A stretch of DNA of 44,762 nucleotides from an uncultured Bacteroidota bacterium (GTDB lineage: Bacteria > Bacteroidota > Bacteroidia > Chitinophagales > Chitinophagaceae): positions 87,327 through 132,088 of the forward strand of contig CAIWHI010000271.1 of assembly GCA_903912435.1 (NCBI GenBank), read 5' to 3'. Every line of letters begins with the position of its first letter. Positions within the stretch are counted from its first letter, which is position 1. Shown here piece by piece: positions 19,842 through 25,828 of this stretch. The position numbers were made by a program, and so were the translations under genes. Below the pieces are notes generated by a model, which saw nothing but the letters and a program-made list of their open reading frames with translations, had not been told where the DNA came from and searched no databases.

Positions 19842-20306
19842 GCAGCTGGGCCCAGGTATTCGAAGTCCCAGAGCATAAATCGATCGTCGGCTAGCACGCA
19901 TTTGAGCATTTTAGGTAGTCCTTTTTAGATCAATAAAATAAGACTCATCATAATCATAGCTGCCGAAGAAGAAGCCAGACCGGGTCGGCAATAGCTTAGC
20001 TGCACGGCTGGGGTGGGCCAGCACATCATTGCAGACGTCTAGCAGGTTACCCAGCTTTTCACGGCTAACATAGTAGCTACCACAGTCATCATTACCATTC
20101 TGGACGTTATCCACGAACCATGCATGGATGGCATTGGCCTTCCGCCAGTAGCAGACTTGGATAGTCACCTAAGCAATATTGCCGGCATCAAAGTCACCCA
20201 GCTCCGGCAAGGCATCACGAATAGCAACCGCGATATCAATATCCCGTGCACCGGCATAATCGCCCTAGATGTTACGCCGAGCTTGCAAAGTCATGTCTAA
20301 ACCCAT
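19840..20306 (-). pseudogene. Interrupted phage small-protein gene (MGLDM...YWRKANAIHAWFVDNVQNG..DDCGSYYVS...LLPTRSGFFFGS.DYDE.YFIDLKRT...), two in-frame TAG codons and a probable +1 frameshift
   Basis: Strong SD AAGGAGGT before ATG at 20306; TAG at 20267-20265 and 20171-20169; TAA at 19913-19911 with the likely C-terminus MLKCVLADDRFMLWDFEYLGPAA in the +1 frame. Confidence 0.7.
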
Positions 20307-20319
20307 CTTCTTTACCTCC

Positions 20320-20838
20320 TTATTGATTTGATATAACCGCTTTTCCAGAGACTTTAGCATTGCCAAAGACTTTAACATTGCCAGATACACCAGCATTGCC
20401 AGAGACTTTAGCATTTTCAGAGACATTAGCATTGTCAGACACACGGGCATCGCCAAACACCCAGGCATTGTCAGACACCCAGGCATTGTCAGACACCCAG
20501 GCATTGTCATAAATCATAGCATTGTCAGACACCCAGGCATCGCCAAACACAAGGACATCGCCATAAATCATAGCATTGTCATAGACTTTAGCATTGCCAA
20601 ACACAAGGACATCGCCATAAATCATAGCATTGTCAGACACACGGGCATCGCCAAACACACAGGCATTGTCATAGACTTCAGCATAGCCAGAGACAGTAGC
20701 ATTACCAAAGACTTTAGCATTGGCAGAAACCAAAGCTTTGCTAGAGACAGTAGCCGTGTCAGCAACCCAGCCGCCACCATTCGAGTGCTGATGGGCTGCT
20801 ACTGGACCTTTACCGTCTCCAAAATCATACTTGGTCAT
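20320..20838 (-). CDS. Hexapeptide-repeat (beta-helix-like) protein, about 172 aa from MTKYDFGDGKGP
   Basis: Repeats of DNAxVFGDARVSDNAxV type; ATG at 20838 preceded by AGGAACAAAGAAC. Confidence 0.75.
   Translation of the reverse strand: MTKYDFGDGKGPVAAHQHSNGGGWVADTATVSSKALVSANAKVFGNATVSGYAEVYDNACVFGDARVSDNAMIYGDVLVFGNAKVYDNAMIYGDVLVFGDAWVSDNAMIYDNAWVSDNAWVSDNAWVFGDARVSDNANVSENAKVSGNAGVSGNVKVFGNAKVSGKAVISNQ
20340..20760 (-). repeat. 18-nt in-frame tandem repeats (for example TGGGTGTCTGACAATGCC in tandem)
   Basis: Three adjacent near-identical 18-mers at about 20459-20512 and many diverged copies on both sides. Confidence 0.9.
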
Positions 20839-20860
20839 GTTCTTTGTTCCTATCTGCTTA

Positions 20861-20930
20861 ACCATTATGATCAATATAACCAGCCAGCAAAATTAGGTAC
20901 ATGCTCCTGGTGAATAGCTGCTATGCATGC
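20861..20930 (-). promoter_or_regulatory. Promoter/operator cassette copy 1 for the hexapeptide-repeat gene
   Basis: Minus strand CATAGCAGCTATTCACCAGGAGCATGTACCTAATTTTGCTGGCTGGTTATATTGATCATAATGG. Confidence 0.65.
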
Positions 20931-20941
20931 TAGAGCGGCTA

Positions 20942-21901
20942 TTAACCCCCTGCCATTTCGAGGGCCAATTCAAGAGCCTTGGTCTTAACGTTACGGTTGA
21001 ACCCGTACCAGGAAGAAGCCAAACGGCTGTCGGCACTACGACCAAGCAAGTGGTCGGTCATATAAGTTACGGAGTTGAAATTAGACCACCAAGTTCCGGC
21101 AGACATTTCGGCGCCGGGTTGAGTCTCAAGGATATCGAAAGCCAGCTTGGCATTCCGGCTGATCGCATTTGGATCATCCTTCTTGGAAGCAGTCGTCATG
21201 GGGAACACCTTCTTGAAGTATTCCATCGTCAAGTCATTCTTGGCAGTCTTCGAAGACAAGAACTCAGCCATCGTCTTGTACTTAGCAAGCTTTTCCTTGG
21301 CGATACCAAGCATCTCCTTGACATTATCACCATTGAACTGATTACGGTGGCTGATTTTAGCAAACCGTTCGACCTTGGTATTCAGCGACAGAGTAAGAGT
21401 GTTATTGCAAACCACTCGAATCGGAGTAAATCTAACATCGGTAGAGAACCCATACCGGTGGTTATTGGTGAACTGAAGATAAGACTCGACGGTATCATTA
21501 CCATTCAGAGTAAAGCCATCCTTAATCTTAGCCAGGAACCAGACAATCTGACCACCAGCCAAAGAACCGGCGGTGTGCATTTCCATGTCACCTTCCATCA
21601 CAAAGTCATTAAAGAACTCAGCAGCTTCACGATTCTGAACTTCATTCCAATCATCACTGACGATATCAAGAATCTTGTCATCGAACGATCGAACCAAAGC
21701 CGATCGACCAACATCTACTTGCTTACCACCAACAGTAGCATAAGCACGAACCTTTTCAACAGTCCAGTCAAGACCTGCTTCCTGCAGCATCTGTTCTGGG
21801 GTCAGGTCATTGTGGACCTTAACACCAAGACCATGCCAAGGAGTATCACCAGCATAAGCCATCTGAGCCTTGCCATTAACCATTTCGATATTGTGAGACA
21901 T
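20942..21901 (-). CDS. DUF932 / phage-plasmid-like protein, 319 aa
   Basis: GDTPWHGLGVKV N-terminus and YLQFTNNHRYGFSTDVRFTPIRVVCNNTLTLSL motif typical of DUF932 (TIGR03299) proteins. Confidence 0.8.
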   Translation of the reverse strand: MSHNIEMVNGKAQMAYAGDTPWHGLGVKVHNDLTPEQMLQEAGLDWTVEKVRAYATVGGKQVDVGRSALVRSFDDKILDIVSDDWNEVQNREAAEFFNDFVMEGDMEMHTAGSLAGGQIVWFLAKIKDGFTLNGNDTVESYLQFTNNHRYGFSTDVRFTPIRVVCNNTLTLSLNTKVERFAKISHRNQFNGDNVKEMLGIAKEKLAKYKTMAEFLSSKTAKNDLTMEYFKKVFPMTTASKKDDPNAISRNAKLAFDILETQPGAEMSAGTWWSNFNSVTYMTDHLLGRSADSRLASSWYGFNRNVKTKALELALEMAGG

Positions 21902-21935
21902 TTGAACTTTACCTTTATTTGATTGCTATAAGCAG

Positions 21936-21964
21936 ATTATACCAAGATAATTTTATTGTGTCAA
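21936..21964 (-). promoter_or_regulatory. Consensus sigma70-type promoter TTGACA-17-TATAAT for the DUF932 gene
   Basis: Minus strand TTGACAcaataaaattatcttggTATAAT; exact hexamers and 17-nt spacer. Confidence 0.8.
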
Positions 21965-21981
21965 CCGTTTTTTAGACTTAA

Positions 21982-22173
21982 TCAGAGATATGCAAACTCA
22001 TCTTCGTCTTCGTCTTCTTCGTAAGAGAAGAATTCGCTGGCTTCGGCCATTTCCTTGACCGAGCTTTCGCTCAACCAGTTCAAGCAAGCCTTGAGAACTT
22101 CGTCTCGATCGAGAATACCTTCTTCGATTGCATTCAGGATTTTGTTAGTGCACTCACGAACATGAATATACAT
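21982..22173 (-). CDS. Hypothetical acidic protein, 63 aa
   Basis: Short ORF with SD-like AAGGAGAG and an upstream cassette promoter. Confidence 0.65.
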   Translation of the reverse strand: MYIHVRECTNKILNAIEEGILDRDEVLKACLNWLSESSVKEMAEASEFFSYEEDEDEDEFAYL

Positions 22174-22193
22174 TCACTTACTCTCCTTATTCA

Positions 22194-22258
22194 TCATATG
22201 ATCAATATAACCAGGCAGCAAAATTAGGTAAATGCTGGCTGGTGCATATCAGCTATTC
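22194..22258 (-). promoter_or_regulatory. Promoter/operator cassette copy 2
   Basis: Minus strand AATAGCTGATATGCACCAGCCAGCATTTACCTAATTTTGCTGCCTGGTTATATTGATCATATGATGA. Confidence 0.65.
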
Positions 22259-22447
22259 ATCCAAAGCGGCGGTGACTTCGTAAACGTCGACTCCATAGTA
22301 CTCACCCGTGTTTGTTTCCGTAAACTTCAAAGCCGCAGTCTCGGCCAGTTGCCTGGAAGAATATACGCCCATGACTTCGCCAGGAACGAAATCCAACAAG
22401 CCAGCACAGTCGATAGTTCGGTTCTTATTGACTAGAAAGACGTTCAT
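22253..22447 (-). CDS. Hypothetical small protein MNVFLVNKNRTIDCAGLLDFVPGEVMGVYSS... (start trimmed from 22459)
   Basis: ATG at 22447 follows GGAG and the stop of the upstream small ORF. Confidence 0.6.
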   Translation of the reverse strand: MNVFLVNKNRTIDCAGLLDFVPGEVMGVYSSRQLAETAALKFTETNTGEYYGVDVYEVTAALDE

Positions 22448-22448
22448 A

Positions 22449-22586
22449 TTAGACTCCAAAAACCTTGATCATTACCAAGACGGATACGCCAAGGATGACA
22501 ATATACATCAAGATCGATAGGAGCATGGCCGAACCATGCTTATAGTCGTCAGGGGTAAGTCCATCCTGATCGATCAGCATCTGCAT
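22449..22586 (-). CDS. Small membrane protein, 45 aa: MQMLIDQDGLTPDDYKHGSAMLLSILMYIVILGVSVLVMIKVFGV
   Basis: Read directly; below the track cutoff; one hydrophobic segment; directly downstream of cassette copy 3. Confidence 0.6.
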   Translation of the reverse strand: MQMLIDQDGLTPDDYKHGSAMLLSILMYIVILGVSVLVMIKVFGV

Positions 22587-22595
22587 TCCCTTATT

Positions 22596-22636
22596 CCATT
22601 ATGATCAATGTATCATGGGTCCAAAATTAGGTAAAC
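22596..22636. repeat. Left arm of a 41-bp perfect inverted repeat
   Basis: ccattatgatcaatgtatcatgggtccaaaattaggtaaac is the exact reverse complement of 22931-22971. Confidence 0.95.
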
Positions 22637-22659
22637 AGACTTGATGCATAGCTCCTATG
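22596..22659 (-). promoter_or_regulatory. Promoter/operator cassette copy 3 (dyad CATAGGAGCTATG at 22647-22659)
   Basis: Minus strand GTTTACCTAATTTTGGACCCATGATACATTGATCATAATGG with an upstream dyad. Confidence 0.65.
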
Positions 22660-22754
22660 ATACCAGATTATAGCATCATCCAAGTTCACATTTTGATCAT
22701 CGGGAGAGCAAAGCTAATGATATCAACCACTTAAGCAAATATGACTATCTAACC

Positions 22755-22923
22755 ATATCAATGGCTTGACTTGAAACAGCGTCTCTCGCGCTGCTAGACC
22801 TCATCAGGTTGATAGATCTACCTTAAAGCGAGACGAGAGAGCTCTGGCGATCCAAACTATTTTCAAAAAACTTAAAATAAATTGCCCAACCTTTTCAACC
22901 ACTTGGGCCTAAGCCATTGATAT
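22755..22923. ncRNA. Candidate structured RNA or structured DNA element (origin-like), strand unknown
   Basis: 13-bp outer pairing ATATCAATGGCTT (22755-22767) with AAGCCATTGATAT (22911-22923), enclosing stem TCTCTCG+CGCT (22782-22792) / AGCG+CGAGAGA (22827-22840) and stem GCCCAA/TTGGGC (22884-22908). Confidence 0.4.
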
Positions 22924-22930
22924 TGTTGCT

Positions 22931-22971
22931 GTTTACCTAATTTTGGACCCATGATACATTGATCATAATGG
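22931..22971. repeat. Right arm of a 41-bp perfect inverted repeat
   Basis: gtttacctaattttggacccatgatacattgatcataatgg; matches 22596-22636 inverted. Confidence 0.95.
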
Positions 22972-22997
22972 TTAAGCAGATAGGAACAAAGAAGATG
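22931..22997 (+). promoter_or_regulatory. Promoter cassette copy 4, followed by an orphan leader
   Basis: Same leader GGTTAAGCAGATAGGAACAAAGAA as cassette copy 1, but the ATG is followed by ATC TAG. Confidence 0.6.
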
Positions 22998-23016
22998 ATC
23001 TAGATCGTCGATGATG

Positions 23017-23090
23017 TATAGCTCCTATGCACTAAGCAGCATGTACCTAATTTCGCCAGCCGGTTATATTGATCATATGATGAATAAGGA
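23017..23090 (+). promoter_or_regulatory. Promoter/operator cassette copy 5 for the AAA ATPase gene
   Basis: TATAGCTCCTATGcactaagcagcatGTACCTAATTTcgccagccGGTTATATTGATCATATGATGAATAAGGA. Confidence 0.65.
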
Positions 23091-23099
23091 AACTAACTG

Positions 23100-23954
23100 A
23101 TGCCTCGTGGCGTATATGTCCGCAAGAACTCCAATGTCAAGACCAACACCGGCATGAACAAGATCATGCACGTGCAGGTTCCTGTGATCGTCGAGACCGA
23201 TGAGCAAATCGAGGCTAAGCTCACTGAGCGCTTTGAGGTGCTCGAGGAGATGGCTCAGGCTGCGGTTGATGGCGACATCCGTGCCTTGATCGTGTCCGGT
23301 CCTGCCGGTCTTGGTAAGTCCTACACCGTCGAACAGGTGATCACGAAGGCAGACATTTCGGAAGAAAGCATTGTTAAGGGTTACGTCAAGGCGACTGGTG
23401 TTTATAAGTTGCTGTATCAGCACAAGAACCGCGGCGATGTCTTGGTGTTCGATGACGCTGATACTGTGTTCTTCGATGACATTTCTCTTGGCTTCTTGAA
23501 AGCCGTGTTGGACTCCAGTGATCGTCGTAACGTCTGCTATCGTGCCGAATTTAGCCTGATCGATGAGGAGACTGCCGAGCGTTTGCCCAAAAGCTTCCAG
23601 TTCGATGGCACGATCATCTTCGTGACTAACTTAGATTTCGATGTCATGATCGAACGTGGCCACAAGCTGGCTCCTCACCTGCAGGCACTTGTTTCACGTG
23701 CGCACTATATCGACCTGGCTATGAAGAATGCGCGTGACTACCTGATGCGCATCCGGATGGTGATGAAAACCGGCCTGCTGGATAAGACCGGCATGGATCA
23801 GGCAGCTCAGGCCGATGTCATGGACTTCATCGAGGAGAACCATATGCAGCTGCGTGAGCTGTCTCTTCGAATGGCTCTTAAGATCGCTGCTCACCGTCGC
23901 AAGGGTGGCAATTGGAAGCGTAGTGCCCGTGTTACCTGCATGAAAGCAGCGTAA
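23100..23954 (+). CDS. AAA-type ATPase, 284 aa
   Basis: Walker A GPAGLGKS, Walker B VLVFDDAD, FVTN sensor-like motif. Confidence 0.8.
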   Translation: MPRGVYVRKNSNVKTNTGMNKIMHVQVPVIVETDEQIEAKLTERFEVLEEMAQAAVDGDIRALIVSGPAGLGKSYTVEQVITKADISEESIVKGYVKATGVYKLLYQHKNRGDVLVFDDADTVFFDDISLGFLKAVLDSSDRRNVCYRAEFSLIDEETAERLPKSFQFDGTIIFVTNLDFDVMIERGHKLAPHLQALVSRAHYIDLAMKNARDYLMRIRMVMKTGLLDKTGMDQAAQADVMDFIEENHMQLRELSLRMALKIAAHRRKGGNWKRSARVTCMKAA

Positions 23955-23994
23955 CATTAGCTAACGTTGTTAAAGAACGTATCATGGCCATATG

Positions 23995-24007
23995 CATAGC
24001 TGCTATT
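23995..24007 (+). promoter_or_regulatory. Isolated dyad CATAGCTGCTATT without the TACCTAATTT box
   Basis: Matches the dyads of the cassette family upstream of a small-ORF cluster. Confidence 0.4.
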
Positions 24008-24052
24008 TGGTCTGACCCTAAGTAATAAGTAATAAGTAATAAGGAATATAAT

Positions 24053-24136
24053 ATGATCGAGATCGGTAATAATTTGACCAGCATCATCTATGCGGTGCTT
24101 GGTATTGCATTCCTCTATTTCGTTTGGTTCAAATAG
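24053..24136 (+). CDS. Micro-membrane protein, 27 aa: MIEIGNNLTSIIYAVLGIAFLYFVWFK
   Basis: Read directly; AAGGAATATAAT ahead of the ATG; single hydrophobic helix. Confidence 0.5.
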   Translation: MIEIGNNLTSIIYAVLGIAFLYFVWFK

Positions 24137-24180
24137 ATGAGCGAGAGAGAGAATATAAATCACAATACGAGGATAATAAT

Positions 24181-24261
24181 ATGAATATCGCCGCCGCTGC
24201 CGCCGTCCGCCTGACGTTCGGCATTGGTCTATTCGTTTACTGCGAAGGTGAGTACCTATAA
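24181..24261 (+). CDS. Micro-ORF, 26 aa: MNIAAAAAVRLTFGIGLFVYCEGEYL
   Basis: GAGGATAATAAT SD-like sequence; TAATG overlap with the next gene at 24261. Confidence 0.5.
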   Translation: MNIAAAAAVRLTFGIGLFVYCEGEYL

Positions 24262-24491
24262 TGAATGAAAAAGAAGTGATTGTTCGTATCGCAAATAAAG
24301 TCTCACAACTTCGTATCGATATTCTGAAGGAAGAAGGATTGCAGCCAGATGTCGCGCTGGCTATTGGATCGGCGATGTTGTCCGAGGCAGAATTCCTCTA
24401 TCGATCCGTCCTAGGACCCAAGAATACGGCACAACTTTTATATATTGCGGCAGATGAAAATGCCACTCGATCCGCGGATGATATCACGTAA
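24261..24491 (+). CDS. Hypothetical protein, 76 aa
   Basis: ORF coupled to the upstream micro-ORF. Confidence 0.6.
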   Translation: MNEKEVIVRIANKVSQLRIDILKEEGLQPDVALAIGSAMLSEAEFLYRSVLGPKNTAQLLYIAADENATRSADDIT

Positions 24492-24493
24492 GA

Positions 24494-24545
24494 CATAGGA
24501 ACTATGCAGGTAGGAGCATGTACCTAATTTTTAGGCCATGGTATT
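24494..24545 (+). promoter_or_regulatory. Promoter/operator cassette copy 6 (dyad CATAGGAACTATG at 24494-24506)
   Basis: CATAGGAACTATGcaggtaggagcatGTACCTAATTTttaggccatGGTATTCT. Confidence 0.6.
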
Positions 24546-24636
24546 CTCCGCTGTCTCACATCAACCCAGATTTAATTTTAATTGATTTAAATCTAAATTA
24601 TGATCCACGTAGATATTACCAACAACTGTTACAAAT

Positions 24637-24650
24637 ACAACAATTGTTGT
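24637..24650. repeat. Perfect 14-nt palindrome ACAACAATTGTTGT
   Basis: Read directly in the noncoding leader between cassette copy 6 and the 24738 gene. Confidence 0.8.
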
Positions 24651-24674
24651 GCCTGAGGCGTTTAATTTACCGTT

Positions 24675-24711
24675 GATTTATGCTCTGGGACTTCGAATAC
24701 CTGGGCCCAGC
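24675..24711 (+). repeat. 37-nt perfect inverted copy of 19845-19881
   Basis: gatttatgctctgggacttcgaatacctgggcccagc on + here and on - at 19845-19881; encodes MLWDFEYLGPA in both. Confidence 0.9.
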
Positions 24712-24737
24712 GGTTACTCTTCCGGAAGAATAAGATA

Positions 24738-25157
24738 ATGGAAAATATATACGATCATTTTGAGAACACCATCAAGGAATATTTTGGCGAACGAATGAAG
24801 ACAGATGAAGAACTATGTCGCAAAATCTGGTCTTCTCTTGCTAATGTAGATTGGTATTATATTGGTGAGCGGCCATTGCTACTACAAGTGTCGTATTCTT
24901 TTCGAGCGGCTGGTGGAATGATTGCCAATATCATCGAGAGGGGTGACTACATGGATTGGTATTGTAGTGGACCAGATGGAATTGTCAACAATGAATTCCG
25001 CTATGCTATGAGGAAGGTTGGATATCTGGCTGATGATGTTGGTATGCTCTGTGATGGGCCGGGTTGTATTGAAAAAGCAACATGTGGCTGGCCTGATGAA
25101 AATGGTGGACCATATCGTAACACATGCTATAAACACTATAAGATGCACAATAAATAA
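24738..25157 (+). CDS. Hypothetical protein, 139 aa, with CxxxxC/C..H-type residues near the C-terminus
   Basis: ORF in a packed accessory operon. Confidence 0.65.
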   Translation: MENIYDHFENTIKEYFGERMKTDEELCRKIWSSLANVDWYYIGERPLLLQVSYSFRAAGGMIANIIERGDYMDWYCSGPDGIVNNEFRYAMRKVGYLADDVGMLCDGPGCIEKATCGWPDENGGPYRNTCYKHYKMHNK

Positions 25158-25170
25158 AGGATAATTAAAT

Positions 25171-25431
25171 ATGAAAAACGTTATCGATGTGACTTTTACT
25201 TTCTCTCGGTGTGTTCTGGAAGATGGATACAAGCGAGATGTAGAAAACTTTACTAACACATTCGAGCATAATGATGAAGATACCTATGGAAATTTACTGG
25301 AGAAATTTCAGATTATGCTTCAGGCTATAGGATACGAGCTCGGAGATAATCGTGTGATGATCGTAGATCCTAGTGAAGTTATTACTGATATTACCAATGT
25401 AGTCGAATTCTTTCCTAAGGATGATGAATAA
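25171..25431 (+). CDS. Hypothetical protein, 86 aa
   Basis: ORF with AAGGATAATTAAAT leader; TAATG overlap with the next ORF. Confidence 0.65.
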   Translation: MKNVIDVTFTFSRCVLEDGYKRDVENFTNTFEHNDEDTYGNLLEKFQIMLQAIGYELGDNRVMIVDPSEVITDITNVVEFFPKDDE

Positions 25432-25610
25432 TGGTTGAAGCAGATAATGTGCCTTTTGGTAAGTCCGAGTTGGTGATGGCGCCATGGGGAAAAGAAAATG
25501 CTCACACCTTCTTGATGCCGAGCTGGAATGGTAAGACTAAATATGCTGTAGTCATGCAACCCGTCAATAATAAACCGGTTCGCTGCAGCGTTTTTAAAGT
25601 TGACACCTGA
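25431..25610 (+). CDS. Hypothetical protein, 59 aa: MVEADNVPFGKSELVMAPWGKENAHTFLMPSWNGKTKYAVVMQPVNNKPVRCSVFKVDT
   Basis: Read directly; just under the track cutoff; coupled start. Confidence 0.6.
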   Translation: MVEADNVPFGKSELVMAPWGKENAHTFLMPSWNGKTKYAVVMQPVNNKPVRCSVFKVDT

Positions 25611-25628
25611 CTTTTTCTAGTATAGAAT
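25600..25628 (+). promoter_or_regulatory. Sigma70-type promoter TTGACA-17-TAGAAT for the tRNA
   Basis: TTGACAcctgactttttctagtaTAGAAT, ending 9 nt before the tRNA 5' end. Confidence 0.75.
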
Positions 25629-25637
25629 ACACTTAAT

Positions 25638-25714
25638 GGCCACGTGGTCCAATTGGATAGGTCAAGCGCCTTCTAAGCGTTTCGGTGCAGGTTCGAATCC
25701 TGCCGTGGTCGCCA
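25638..25714 (+). tRNA. tRNA-Arg (anticodon UCU), CCA encoded
   Basis: Acceptor GGCCACG/CGTGGTC, anticodon stem AGCGC/GCGTT with loop CTTCTAA, T arm GCAGG-TTCGAAT-CCTGC, discriminator G then CCA. Confidence 0.93.
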
Positions 25715-25762
25715 AGCTTTGGCCCCAATCATACTTTCGAAGACAGTGAGGGTCTCGCTAAG

Positions 25763-25828
25763 ATGCAAGACCGAATCAACAATGGTCTTCGTTTGTTTGG
25801 CAAATATTATCGGAATCTTTGGTCATGA
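25763..25828 (+). CDS. Possible micro-ORF or gene remnant: MQDRINNGLRLFGKYYRNLWS
   Basis: Open frame extends back into the tRNA region; TCATGA overlap with the next start at 25825. Confidence 0.35.
   Translation: MQDRINNGLRLFGKYYRNLWS

Noticed and set aside
20265-20510. 81-aa ORF MTMPGCLTMPGCL... as a gene
   Set aside because: Out-of-frame reading of the 18-nt hexapeptide repeats; only its last 14 residues (MGLDMTLQARRNI) belong to a real start with SD at 20306.
20927-21922. 331-aa plus-strand ORF
   Set aside because: Antisense to the recognisable DUF932 protein, which has a consensus promoter and SD.
22797-22810. Hammerhead ribozyme (CTGATGAG on the minus strand)
   Set aside because: No CGAAA core after a stem II and no suitable cleavage-site strand; motif alone is not enough.
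23073-23957. Minus-strand ORFs opposite the AAA ATPase
   Set aside because: Antisense to a gene with clear Walker motifs.
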